From positions 1-64,000 of the forward strand of contig NZ_MUKP01000026.1 of the NCBI RefSeq assembly GCF_002081715.1: 64,000 bases of DNA, given 5' to 3'. This document shows, piece by piece, positions 1 through 7,958 of the stretch. Source of the stretch: Nocardia donostiensis. GTDB taxonomy: Bacteria; Actinomycetota; Actinomycetes; Mycobacteriales; Mycobacteriaceae. The position numbers and the translations under genes were made by a program. Numbering within the stretch: the stretch's first letter is position 1; each line of letters begins with the position of its first letter. The notes under the pieces were generated by a model. The model was given only the letters and a program-made list of their open reading frames with translations. It was not told where the DNA came from and searched no databases.

Positions 1-63
1 CTCGCGTTTCAGCCCTCGCGACTTGCGCCTTCGGCGCGTGCGCTGCGAGGGCTGAAACGCGAG
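1..63. repeat. Long palindrome, copy 1 of a dispersed element
   Basis: Positions 1-19 and 45-63 are perfect 19-bp inverted repeats. The 25-nt centre holds a smaller hairpin, GCGCC-TTC-GGCGC, at about 26-38. It may extend left beyond the window. The right arm and following bases resemble the element at 3756-3850: both have an arm ending in AACGCGAGCC followed by an AAAC-GGACG-like stretch. It could be a REP-like element or the terminator of a gene off the window. Confidence 0.7.
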
Positions 64-131
64 CCGGGCCGCAAACCGGACGGGGCTGAGAGAGTGTGTA
101 AGGAGCGGTTGGTTCGGGACCTACCGGGGTG

Positions 132-275
132 GTTCTTCCACCGCGCCGTCGCGGGCGGGCGCCGGTAGGCGTACCTCCGCATTCGCTCCGGCCATGCGCA
201 TCTGCGTACCTCCGCATTCGCTCCGGCCATGCACGAGAAAGTTCTCCACCGCGCTATTGCGGCGGGGCGCCGGTA
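132..275. repeat. Mosaic of tandem and imperfect repeats upstream of the M13 peptidase
   Basis: A 29-bp sequence beginning GCGTACCTCCGCATTCGCTC occurs at 169-197 and again at 204-232 (period 35 bp, identical by eye). It is flanked by two imperfect copies of a second unit, GTTCTTCCACCGCGC...GGGCGCCGGTA, at about 132-167 and 241-275. The order is A-B-B-A. Open frames through it are an effect of high GC. The block sits just ahead of the peptidase start and may carry or interrupt its promoter. Confidence 0.65.
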
Positions 276-316
276 ACCTCGTGACGCAGTGTCGGATCGG
301 GGAGAGGAAGCATCCT

Positions 317-2353
317 GTGACCAAGCCGGGGCCGATGGCCTTCGACCGCCGAAAGTTTCTGGCCGCCGTGGGGTTGGTGCCCGCCGCCGCGTTCCTCGCT
401 TCCTGCGGATCCGATGAACCGATACCGCTGAAAAAGGTCGATATGACCGGCTCCGATCCCGCGATCCGGCCACAGGACGATCTGTATCGGCATGTCAACG
501 GCAAGTGGTTGCGCGAATACCAGCTGCCGCCGGACAAGGTGTCGTTCGGCGCGATCAGCGAAGCGCACGAACGCACCGAACAGCAGTTGCGCGAGATCAT
601 CGAGGGCATCACCGACCCCGAGGACGGGTCGGAGGCGCAGCAGATCCGCGACCTGTACGACGCCAGGATGGACCTCGACGAAATCGAGCGCCGCGGTATG
701 GAGCCGATGGAGCCGATGTTCGCCGATATCGACGACGCGAAGAACAAAGCCGAGCTGGCCGCGGTGATGGGGGCGCTGCCGATCGGCGGGCTGATCGGGA
801 TGGGGGTGGGTATCGATCGCAAGAATTCCGAGGCCTATATCGCCTCGCTCGGCCAGTCCGGGATCGGGCTGGGTGAGCAGTACTACCGCAAACCGGAGTT
901 CGCCGAACAACTGGCCGGGTATCGCGTCTTCCTGGAGCGGATCGCCGCGGGGGCCGGACTGCCCGATCCCACCGCCCTCGCACAGCGGGTACTGGATCTG
1001 GAAACCCGGATCGCTGCCGCGCACTGGGACAATGTGCGCAACCGCGACACCGACGCCACCTACAATCTGCACACTTGGAAAGAGGCGACCGCGCTCGCAC
1101 CGCAATTCGATTGGGATCCATGGCTGTCGGGGATCACCGACCGGCCCAAGGACCTGTTCGGCAAACTCGTGGTGAACCAGCCGTCGTTCGTCACCGAGGC
1201 GGGACGGATCTGGGCCGATACCGATATCGCGATCTGGCGCGACTACCTGAAAATCGCGGTGCTCCGTGTGTATGCGCGGTTCCTGCCCTCCGAACTCAAC
1301 GACGCCAACTTCGAATTCAACGGCAAGTTGATGTCGGGGCTGCAGGAGCGACCCGAACAGTGGAAGTCGGCTGTCGCGACGGTCAATTCCAACCTCGGTG
1401 AGCAGCTCGGAAAACTGTATGTGGACAAGCATTTCCCGCCCGCGGCCAAGGACCGCGCGCTGGAGATGGTCGACGATCTGATGGCCGCCTACCGGGAGAA
1501 CTTCACCAACTCGTCGTGGATGTCGCCGGAAACCCGGCAGGCCTCGATCGAGAAACTGGACAAGATCGACGCGAAGATCGGCTACCCGGACACCTGGGTG
1601 GACTACTCGAAGCTGAAGATCACCAGGGGCAAGTTGGTCGAATCCCTGCGCGCTGTCAACGATTTCGAGGTGAAACGCGCCTTCGACCGGCTCGGGAAAC
1701 CTGTCGACAAAACCGAATGGGCAATGCCCCCGCAGACGGTGAACGCCTACTACATGGCCACCACCAATACGATCGCCTTCCCTGCCGCTTACCTGCAGCC
1801 GCCGTTCTTCGACAAAGACGCCGAAGCCGCCGTCAACTACGGTGCGGTCGGCGCAACCATCGGTCACGAGATCGGCCACGGTTTCGACGACCAGGGCTCC
1901 AAATTCGACGGCGACGGCAACCGCCGCGACTGGTGGCAACCCGAAGACCGGGCCGCGTTCGACACCAAAACCAAGCAGATCATCGAACAGTACAACGCAC
2001 TGGTTCCCGAGGGCCTCGACCCCGAACAGCACGTCAACGGCGAACTCACCGTCGGCGAAAACCTCGCTGACCTGCGCGGCCTGCAGATCGCGCTGGCCGC
2101 GTTCCGTATCGCCGAGAAACGCCGCGGCAACGACAATCCGGATTACCGCTCGGTGTTCCTGTCCTGGGCGCGCGGCTGGCGCGATAAGCAAACCCGCGAA
2201 GTTACCGAACAGTTACTCGCCACCGACCCGCACTCCCCCAACGAGTTCCGGTGCAACCAGGTGGTGCGAAATATCGCGGAGTTCTATACGGCGTTCGGCG
2301 TCGTCGAAGGCGACGAACTGTTCCTGCCACAGGACCAGCGCGTAAGCCTTTGA
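317..2353 (+). CDS. M13-family zinc metallopeptidase (neprilysin-like), predicted lipoprotein
   Basis: An M13 endopeptidase of 678 aa, the usual size for the family. Zinc motif HEIGH lies near residues 517-521, the third ligand motif GENLADL follows, and the substrate-binding NAYY and the C-terminal FRCNQ...NIAEFYTAF...GDELFLP block are all present. The N-terminus has RRKF, a hydrophobic stretch and the lipobox LASC, so it is probably exported (perhaps by Tat) and lipid-anchored, acting on peptides outside the membrane. The frame is open from 194. I chose GTG at 317 because GGAGAGGAAG lies 6 nt upstream; ATG 335 is the alternative. It appears monocistronic. Confidence 0.93.
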   Translation: MTKPGPMAFDRRKFLAAVGLVPAAAFLASCGSDEPIPLKKVDMTGSDPAIRPQDDLYRHVNGKWLREYQLPPDKVSFGAISEAHERTEQQLREIIEGITDPEDGSEAQQIRDLYDARMDLDEIERRGMEPMEPMFADIDDAKNKAELAAVMGALPIGGLIGMGVGIDRKNSEAYIASLGQSGIGLGEQYYRKPEFAEQLAGYRVFLERIAAGAGLPDPTALAQRVLDLETRIAAAHWDNVRNRDTDATYNLHTWKEATALAPQFDWDPWLSGITDRPKDLFGKLVVNQPSFVTEAGRIWADTDIAIWRDYLKIAVLRVYARFLPSELNDANFEFNGKLMSGLQERPEQWKSAVATVNSNLGEQLGKLYVDKHFPPAAKDRALEMVDDLMAAYRENFTNSSWMSPETRQASIEKLDKIDAKIGYPDTWVDYSKLKITRGKLVESLRAVNDFEVKRAFDRLGKPVDKTEWAMPPQTVNAYYMATTNTIAFPAAYLQPPFFDKDAEAAVNYGAVGATIGHEIGHGFDDQGSKFDGDGNRRDWWQPEDRAAFDTKTKQIIEQYNALVPEGLDPEQHVNGELTVGENLADLRGLQIALAAFRIAEKRRGNDNPDYRSVFLSWARGWRDKQTREVTEQLLATDPHSPNEFRCNQVVRNIAEFYTAFGVVEGDELFLPQDQRVSL

Positions 2354-2396
2354 CAACAGTGCTGCCGCGCAGACAGCCATGAAACTGCGCGGCAGT

Positions 2397-2558
2397 CTAG
2401 CGGGTCAGATCGCGGAAGGTGATATCCCCGAGTAGGACGTGCTCGAGCCGAAGGAAACCGTCTCGGTGCAGGTTGTGGAACCGGTACTCGGCGGCGTGGG
2501 CGTCGAGGCGGAATTCGCGGATCTCCTCGATCTCGAATTGGGTATCGAGCAGGATCAC
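2397..2558 (-). CDS. Short orphan ORF or gene remnant (53 aa)
   Basis: Reading the minus strand from a GTG at 2558 gives a 53-aa frame with protein-like composition, containing FEIEEIREFRLDAHAAEYRF and ending LGDITFRDLTR. The frame is closed by a stop just upstream at about codon -7, and no Shine-Dalgarno sequence precedes the GTG. I do not recognise the family. It may be the surviving 3' end of a decayed gene, since the surrounding frames carry no convincing continuation. Confidence 0.3.
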   Translation of the reverse strand: MILLDTQFEIEEIREFRLDAHAAEYRFHNLHRDGFLRLEHVLLGDITFRDLTR

Positions 2559-2661
2559 CAAATAGAGCGGAATAGGGGCCTAAAGGTCCGCGGGTTTCCG
2601 TGGCCAACGAGTGGGCTGTGACCAGGGCAGGGAAGCTCTGCGCACAGATGCCCCAACGAAG

Positions 2662-2680
2662 TTAGCCAAGCCTGCCCTAT
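2662..2680. promoter_or_regulatory. Candidate IdeR/DmdR iron box upstream of the siderophore-binding lipoprotein
   Basis: TTAGCCAAGCCTGCCCTAT matches 14 of 19 positions of the iron-box consensus TWAGGTWAGSCTWACCTWA by my count. It lies 58 bp before the ATG at 2739, a sensible operator position for iron repression of the lipoprotein gene. Confidence 0.55.
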
Positions 2681-2738
2681 GCTGAGTGCGGCTCGGGTGA
2701 GCCGGTCGGGGTTGTTCCTCGATGAAGGAGGTTGCACT

Positions 2739-3716
2739 ATGACGGCGAAACGGACTTCGCGTGGCTGGGCGCGGTGGCTGGTGGTCGCAGTTGCCGGGGT
2801 ACTGGCCCTGAGCGGCTGCGGTGCCAGCGGCTCCTCGGAGGGCGGCGCGAGCGGTGACGGAGTGACCATTGCGCATGCACGCGGGGAGACCGTGATCGAG
2901 GGGACGCCGTCGCGGATCGTGGCGCTGGGCAATCAGTGGCTGGATTCGGTGCAGGCGCTCGGGGTGACACCAGTCGGGTATGTGGACAATGTGGCGGCGC
3001 TGGCGCGAGCCACCCCTCCGTGGGAGCCGGAATCGTTGCAGGAGGCGAAGGCGCTCGATCCGGGCGGCGATATCGCCGAGCAGGTGGCGGGGCTGGCGCC
3101 GGACCTGATCCTGGCCGATCCGTTCATCGCTGATCAGCAGACCTACGACAAGCTGTCCAAGATCGCGCCCACGCTGCCCGCGCTGACCTCCGATGCGGTG
3201 TCGCCGTGGCAGGACCAGGTGCGCACGCTGGGAACGGTGCTGGGCAAACAGGACGAAGCCGACAGGGTTATCGCCGACGTCGACGCCAAGATCAACAGCA
3301 TCGCCGAGGCCAATCCGGGGCTGGCAGGAAAGACCTTCGTCAGCACCTGGCTGGTCGGACCCACCCAGTTGATGGTGCTCAACGACCCCAATGACGGTTC
3401 CAGCAAAGTATTCACCCAGCTCGGTATGACCATCCCCGAGAACGTCAGGGCGTTGCCGTCGAGCCAGGGCCGGGTTTCGCTGTCACCGGAGCGGCTCAGT
3501 GAACTGTCCGCCGACCTGCTGATCGCAGGCCATTCACCCGGCATGGACGAGAAGTACCGGCAGCTGCCCGGATACGCGGAGCTGCCTGCGGTGCGCAAGG
3601 ACGCGGTCGTCTTCCTCGACAACACCGAGACCAGCGCCGTGAACCAGCCCACCGCGCTGTCGCTGCCCTACATCCTCGACAAGCTGGAGCCCGCACTGGT
3701 CAACGCTGCGAAGTAA
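2739..3716 (+). CDS. Iron-siderophore ABC transporter substrate-binding lipoprotein (FepB/FecB type)
   Basis: A 325-aa periplasmic-binding protein of the helical-backbone class used for ferric siderophores. The first 30 residues are a basic start, a hydrophobic core and a lipobox LSGC. The mature part has the family landmarks: SRIVALGNQWLDSVQALGV, then DLILADPF, and a C-terminal VFLDNTETSAVNQPTALSLPYILDKL. ATG 2739 is preceded by AAGGAGG 6 nt upstream, so the open frame from 2679 is not used. It likely binds the Fe-siderophore outside the membrane and passes it to an ABC permease, but no permease or ATPase gene lies beside it. An iron box precedes it. Confidence 0.9.
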   Translation: MTAKRTSRGWARWLVVAVAGVLALSGCGASGSSEGGASGDGVTIAHARGETVIEGTPSRIVALGNQWLDSVQALGVTPVGYVDNVAALARATPPWEPESLQEAKALDPGGDIAEQVAGLAPDLILADPFIADQQTYDKLSKIAPTLPALTSDAVSPWQDQVRTLGTVLGKQDEADRVIADVDAKINSIAEANPGLAGKTFVSTWLVGPTQLMVLNDPNDGSSKVFTQLGMTIPENVRALPSSQGRVSLSPERLSELSADLLIAGHSPGMDEKYRQLPGYAELPAVRKDAVVFLDNTETSAVNQPTALSLPYILDKLEPALVNAAK

Positions 3717-3755
3717 CCCGCCGAGCAGCTGATACCCATTCCCCGTTCGCTGCCC

Positions 3756-3835
3756 GCTCGCGTTCCAGTCCTCGCCGAGGAGCGCTGGAACGAGCATCCG
3801 CCGCAGGCACCAGCCGCAAGGGCCGGAACGCGAGC
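3756..3835. repeat. Palindromic element, copy 2
   Basis: Outer arms GCTCGCGTTCC (3756-3766) and GGAACGCGAGC (3825-3835) are perfect inverted repeats. Inside, TTCCAG...CTGGAA forms a second pairing. Sequence and following bases (AAAACGGGACG) resemble the element at 1-90, so this is probably a dispersed REP-like repeat. The two copies bracket the M13 peptidase and the lipoprotein gene. Confidence 0.6.
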
Positions 3836-3856
3836 CACAAAACGGGACGCGAACAC

Positions 3857-3875
3857 GCCGCGTCAGAGACGCGGC
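3857..3875. terminator. Hairpin between lipoprotein gene and SagB-like gene
   Basis: GCCGCGTC and GACGCGGC form a perfect 8-bp stem with loop AGA. There is no T-run. It lies 140 bp after the lipoprotein stop and 23 bp before the TTG start at 3899, so it is either a terminator or a 5'-leader hairpin of the oxidoreductase gene. Confidence 0.45.
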
Positions 3876-3898
3876 CAATAAACACAGAGGTTTTTCGG

Positions 3899-5269
3899 TT
3901 GTCCACCGCAATTCATACCGGGCCGTTCCGGTACTCGCTGCGCGCGGGAGTCACCTGTGTGACCACGCCCGCCGGAGCAGTGCTGTTGCATCCCCCGCAC
4001 AACAAGAAGCTGACGAAGCTGAGTGCCGGCCAGCTGAACGCGTTGAAAACGCTGAACCGGGGACCGGTGACCTCGGCGGAGATGTCCGGTGACGCCGCCG
4101 TTGCCGAGCTGATGGCACAGTTGGCCGCGGATGGCTGGCTTACGGTGACGGTGCTCGACGGAGACCGGGAGCTCTACACCGTGGAACCGTTCGGGATGCC
4201 GCAGGAGGCACCCACCGGCCCGCCTCCCCCGCCGAGTGCGCTGTCGAAGTTCAGCGTGCTGCATTCGGATTCGGGAGGGTTCGTGCTGGAGCATCCGAGG
4301 TCGTGGTGTGATGTGCGCATCCACGATCCGCGGGTGCTGGCGCTACTCGGCGGGCAGGATGTGAGCGAGACGGCGCTACCACTGGATCTGGTTGTCCGGT
4401 TGGCGCAGGATCTGCACCGGGGCGGGTTCACCTGCGCGGACCCCGACGATGAGCAGCAGCAGTTCAACACCCGCAGCTGGAGTACCGCCGATCTGTGGTT
4501 CCATCGCCGCAGCACCCTCGGCGAGCGAGTGGTGAACTGGGAGCATTTCGGCCCCACCAAATGGGCAAAACCCGACTTTCCGCAGCCACCCGCACGTAAA
4601 CCGAACTACCCGGGCGAACCGGTCGCTTTGACGACGCCGGACCTATCGGCTCTGCGCACCGAGGATCCCACTTTCACGTCTGTGCTGGAGGACCGGGTCT
4701 CCACCCGAGCTTTCGCCGACGACAAGCCGATCACCGTCGACCAGCTCGGCGAACTGCTGTACCGCACAGCGCGCGTCCGCGGCGTCCGGTCGGCCGGTCC
4801 CGGCGAGGAGCTGGTGTCGAAACCGTACCCCTCAGGCGGCAGCGTCTACGAGCTCGAGCTGTACCCGGTAGTACGCAATGTCGCCGGGCTCGCGGCCGGG
4901 ATGTATCACTACGACTCGTTCGACCATGTACTGCGTCCGGTAGCGGACGCGGATTCGGTGGCGGTACAACGGCTGGTGAAATCCACCTCCGCGACCCTCG
5001 CCGAAGGTGCCGAACCGCAGGTGTTGATCGTGATGGCGGCCCGTTCCGGGCGCGTCATGTGGACCTACGAGCAGGTCGCCTACGCCGTGATCCTCAAACA
5101 TGTCGGTGTGCTCATGCAGACGATGTATCTGACCGCGACCGCCATGGGCCTCGGCGCCTGCGCCCAGGGTTTCGGCGATACAGCCGCGTTCGTGGCAGCA
5201 GCAGGTGTCGACGAACTCGAGGAATGCAGCGTCGGCAGCATCATCATCGGAACCCCCGCACTCGATTGA
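3899..5269 (+). CDS. SagB/McbC-type flavin-dependent dehydrogenase (nitroreductase fold), candidate azoline oxidase
   Basis: A 456-aa protein with a roughly 240-residue N-terminal domain and a C-terminal SagB-type nitroreductase domain. Landmarks are RVSTRAF, KPYPSGGSVYELELYPV, MYHYDSFDH, VMWTYEQVAYAVILKHVGVL and a C-terminal TAMGLGACAQGF. This family uses FMN to oxidise thiazolines or oxazolines to aromatic azoles in RiPP pathways and in some NRPS systems. No RiPP precursor or cyclodehydratase is nearby, while the nocobactin genes start 2.7 kb downstream, so I infer a role in oxazole formation. The start is TTG 3899 with AGAGG about 10 nt upstream; no better start is seen. It is followed by a strong terminator. 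Confidence 0.85.
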   Translation: MSTAIHTGPFRYSLRAGVTCVTTPAGAVLLHPPHNKKLTKLSAGQLNALKTLNRGPVTSAEMSGDAAVAELMAQLAADGWLTVTVLDGDRELYTVEPFGMPQEAPTGPPPPPSALSKFSVLHSDSGGFVLEHPRSWCDVRIHDPRVLALLGGQDVSETALPLDLVVRLAQDLHRGGFTCADPDDEQQQFNTRSWSTADLWFHRRSTLGERVVNWEHFGPTKWAKPDFPQPPARKPNYPGEPVALTTPDLSALRTEDPTFTSVLEDRVSTRAFADDKPITVDQLGELLYRTARVRGVRSAGPGEELVSKPYPSGGSVYELELYPVVRNVAGLAAGMYHYDSFDHVLRPVADADSVAVQRLVKSTSATLAEGAEPQVLIVMAARSGRVMWTYEQVAYAVILKHVGVLMQTMYLTATAMGLGACAQGFGDTAAFVAAAGVDELEECSVGSIIIGTPALD

Positions 5270-5292
5270 GTGCGGGCGGGCACCGACCGAAC

Positions 5293-5340
5293 CCGTGCCG
5301 TGTTCGCGACCACAGCGCTGGGGTCACGAACACGGCACGG
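5293..5340 (+). terminator. Strong hairpin terminator after the SagB-like gene
   Basis: CCGTGCCGTGTTCG (5293-5306) and CGAACACGGCACGG (5327-5340) are perfect 14-bp inverted repeats with a 20-nt loop, starting 24 bp after the stop codon. The rest of 5341-5570 holds nothing I can identify. Confidence 0.7.
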
Positions 5341-5570
5341 CGTCCGCTCTTGCGGCCGATCCGACCCGTATGCTCGCAATGCCTACACGGCGAGCCGATC
5401 GACTCGACGATCTCTCATCTCGGGTCACATCGTTGTGACCGCGCTCGGCGCCGTTGCCGAGCGGTGCGGGAATCGCTTCCCGCACCCGAGAGCCTGGGCC
5501 GCATGGATCGCCCGCACAGGCACCGATGGGGGTTCGGTCGCCGCGACCGATAGCGGTGGGTGTTCCGCGG

Positions 5571-5837
5571 TCACGCCAACGCCCGGCGTTCGTCGACCAG
5601 CGACTGCGGCGGGATGAGTTTCCTCCAGAACTCGCGGCGGACCGCATCCCACAGCTTGGTCAGCTCTGGAAGGAGTTCTCGTGCTTGTGCGAGATCCGGA
5701 TAGGTTCCGGAGTTGAAGCTGACTATCGAGGAGTCGTCGGACGTGTTCTCCACTGCGACGATCGCGATCAGATGATGCTGAAGCAAACGCCACGTCACAC
5801 AGAGTTCGCCCACTTCTGTTCGGCACACATTGTCCAT
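5571..5837 (-). CDS. Hypothetical protein, 88 aa
   Basis: Small soluble protein I do not recognise. The N-terminal half contains two hydrophobic beta-like stretches (LLQHHLIAIVAVE, SSIVSFN) and the C-terminal half is an amphipathic helical region with ELLPELTKLWDAVRREFWRK. ATG 5837 is supported by GAGGT 8 nt upstream. It converges on the SagB-like gene, and its 5' end faces the divergent GntR gene across a 270-bp region with repeated CATAGTTCAA motifs, so the GntR protein may control it. Confidence 0.6.
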   Translation of the reverse strand: MDNVCRTEVGELCVTWRLLQHHLIAIVAVENTSDDSSIVSFNSGTYPDLAQARELLPELTKLWDAVRREFWRKLIPPQSLVDERRALA

Positions 5838-5919
5838 CGGTGATGCACCTCGGTCGTGTCTTCCTCGGTAGGGCCCCGGAGAGGGCGATCCACTCCAACG
5901 AAGTTAATACTTTAGAGTT

Positions 5920-6054
5920 CATAGTTCAAGGGTTTTCTGGAGCGCCGGGTGGCAAATTTCTTCACCGCGGTCGGCGCGCCCGGTGAGGCACCAGGAAAAC
6001 AGACCAGCAGACCATAGATGCCACCGTTAACATGCCTTTGACTCCATAGTTCAA
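5920..6054. promoter_or_regulatory. Direct repeats in the divergent promoter, possible GntR operator
   Basis: CATAGTTCAA occurs at 5920-5929 and 6045-6054 in similar AT-rich contexts (TTAGAGTT before one, TTGACTC before the other). They lie between the divergent hypothetical gene and the GntR regulator gene. Auto-regulation is inferred from position only. Confidence 0.4.
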
Positions 6055-6106
6055 ACGTTCTTGTTTTAGAATCGACGTACGTCCAGGCCACCCCGAGGAG
6101 ACCCTC

Positions 6107-6859
6107 TTGTCCCGGCAAGAAAGCGCCGGCTTGTCCGCACTCAGCGCCGTGCTTTCACCGCTCGAAGGCAGTGGCCCGAAAACCGAGGCCGTGGTGCAGC
6201 GACTGTCTGCTGCGATCAGCCTCGGTGTGATGGTCGACGGCCAACAGTTGCCGAGCGAGTCCGATCTCGCCAACCAGTTGGGCGTGTCGACAATGACCCT
6301 GCGGGAAGCTTTGGCCGTACTCCGGCAGCAGGGCATTGTGCAGACCAAACGTGGGCGCGGGGGTGGCAGCTTCATCTGCTCTTCGGTGGAAGCCCTCGAG
6401 CACACCTCGCTGGCGCGGTTACACCAGATGAGCCTCCCGGAGTTGCGTGATCTGGGAGATGAACAGCTCGCGGTCGTCGGCGCGGTCGCCCGGTTCGCCG
6501 CGCGCCGCGCGCTACCGTCCGATATAGCCCGGCTCCGGACCCTGGCCGACCGGTTGAAGGTCAGCACTGAACAGACCTCGGCTCGCCGGGCCGACAGCCG
6601 CTTTCATATCGAGATGGCAGTGTGTGCGCAGTCCACTAGACTGACTCGCGCAGAGGTTGCTCTGCAGGCCGAGCTCTCTGCATTGCTCTGGCTGCCGCGA
6701 CTGGAATTGGATCCGGCGACAGAGGCAGCTGCCCATCGTGATCTTGTAGACGCGATCGAACAGGAAGACGACACCCGGGCGAGAGAACTGGCGGAATCGC
6801 ATACCGAATCCCGTATCCATCGGCTCGTCGCCCTACGCTTGGAGCTCAGTGATCGATGA
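6107..6859 (+). CDS. GntR-family transcriptional regulator (FadR-like, FCD-type effector domain)
   Basis: A 250-aa regulator. The winged helix spans about residues 25-95, with the GntR signature QLPSESDLANQLGVSTMTLR and the wing RGRGGGSFI. The C-terminal 150 residues are an all-helical domain with RADSRFHIEMA and HRDLVDAIEQEDDTRARELAESH, which is the FCD arrangement that binds a small carboxylate, often with a metal. TTG 6107 is preceded by GAGGAG at 6095-6100. It overlaps the next gene by ATGA, so the two are probably translationally coupled. The effector is unknown. Confidence 0.88.
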   Translation: MSRQESAGLSALSAVLSPLEGSGPKTEAVVQRLSAAISLGVMVDGQQLPSESDLANQLGVSTMTLREALAVLRQQGIVQTKRGRGGGSFICSSVEALEHTSLARLHQMSLPELRDLGDEQLAVVGAVARFAARRALPSDIARLRTLADRLKVSTEQTSARRADSRFHIEMAVCAQSTRLTRAEVALQAELSALLWLPRLELDPATEAAAHRDLVDAIEQEDDTRARELAESHTESRIHRLVALRLELSDR

Positions 6860-7599
6860 GGGACAACGACAACTCTTCCGCCCCGACAACCATCGAGTCG
6901 CTCGCTTCCGTTGTTACCGATCTTGCCGACGAGGTCTACCGGCCGCTGACGGCCATCGCCACCGCGCTGACGACCCTGTGGGGCGATCTCACCGAGAAGC
7001 CACAGCCCGCTCCCCGGTCGACGGACCTGGCGCCCATGCGCGAGACAATTGTCGGCGAGCTGGAACCGCGAGGAAGACTGCTCGACGGCGCAGGTTTTGC
7101 GATGTTCGAGGGCGCTCTTACCGACTACCCCAAATACCTCGAATGGTGGATCTCGAACCCGGGACGGAAGCCGCAACGCCTGCCGCTGGAACTCAACCCC
7201 CGAAGTGAATATTTCTACGATTACACCCCGATGGACTGGTACGTGATCCCGCGCGACCAGGGGCTACGGTGGGTGCACGGGCCGTACATCGATTTCGCGT
7301 GCACCAATCAATACGTGTGCACCTTCTCGCTACCCGTCACGACCGCGCTCGGAACCTTCCTCGGCATCGCCGGCGCCGATGTTCCGGTCGGTGCGATCGA
7401 GGAGGCATTGCTTCCGAGATTCCGGGCGTCGGCTCTGCAAGTAGCACTGCTCAACAATGAGGGCCGCGTCATTGTGGCAACCGGCCCCGAATTCCCACCC
7501 GGAACAAAGACGAGCCGGAAGAACCGGTCTGCCGCCCAAGTGCCGATCGGCGCTATACCGTGGTCCTTGCAGTCACTAGGGTCCTCTGCGCCGCACTGA
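6856..7599 (+). CDS. Cache (PDC) sensor-domain protein
   Basis: A 247-aa protein coupled to the GntR gene by a 4-nt overlap. Residues about 60-230 fit a Cache/PDC ligand-binding domain: GFAMFEGALTDYPKYLEWW, then the YFYDYTPMDWYVIPRDQG and WVHGPYIDFACTNQYVCTFSLPV blocks, and a small-domain tail ending LLNNEGRVIVATG. There is no signal peptide or membrane helix, so unlike most Cache domains it is probably cytoplasmic. It may sense the same ligand as its GntR partner; that is inference. Confidence 0.75.
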   Translation: MRDNDNSSAPTTIESLASVVTDLADEVYRPLTAIATALTTLWGDLTEKPQPAPRSTDLAPMRETIVGELEPRGRLLDGAGFAMFEGALTDYPKYLEWWISNPGRKPQRLPLELNPRSEYFYDYTPMDWYVIPRDQGLRWVHGPYIDFACTNQYVCTFSLPVTTALGTFLGIAGADVPVGAIEEALLPRFRASALQVALLNNEGRVIVATGPEFPPGTKTSRKNRSAAQVPIGAIPWSLQSLGSSAPH

Positions 7600-7958
7600 G
7601 ACCACCCTCATGCGTCGAGTCGTTCCAGCTGCCGATCCGGAGAGAAGACCACTGGTCGATCATTCCCGAAGCTGCACTCGAACGGCCGGAACTGCCACGG
7701 GCAGGTAGGCGGTGACCCGCTGGGCTCTGCCGCAAAAGCGCATTCGGCGTGCTTCGGGGTAAACCACCCGTCGTTAGAGCAACGTAGGAACTGGAGAAAA
7801 TCGGAAACCCCGGCGATGTACCCAATCTTTCAGGACAGGGATCGCTCCGGGGCCTTCGATCCCGAAGGATATCAGCGAAAGCCCACGAGTCGATGCGTAA
7901 GCGTCCTCAGCCCTGAGAACGCCACTAACCCGGAGGCCGGAGAGCAGATGTCGCCGTT
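7600..7958. other. Intergenic stretch, no gene seen
   Basis: About 360 bp between the Cache-domain gene and the convergent nbtF stop. No supported ORF, no iron box and no clear hairpin were seen. Short frames in it lack ribosome-binding sites and protein-like composition. Confidence 0.5.

Noticed and set aside
121..822. Minus-strand frame of 233 aa at the left end
   Set aside because: Crosses the repeat mosaic and the peptidase 5' end; Ser/Arg-rich composition typical of an antisense artefact.
254..2191. 645-aa open frame antisense to the M13 peptidase
   Set aside because: The plus strand encodes a complete M13 enzyme with all motifs; the antisense frame is open because of high GC at third positions and has no family features.
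3899..5269. RiPP (thiopeptide or linear azole peptide) cluster around the SagB-like gene
   Set aside because: No precursor peptide, YcaO cyclodehydratase or lanthipeptide-type dehydratase gene is present within the window.
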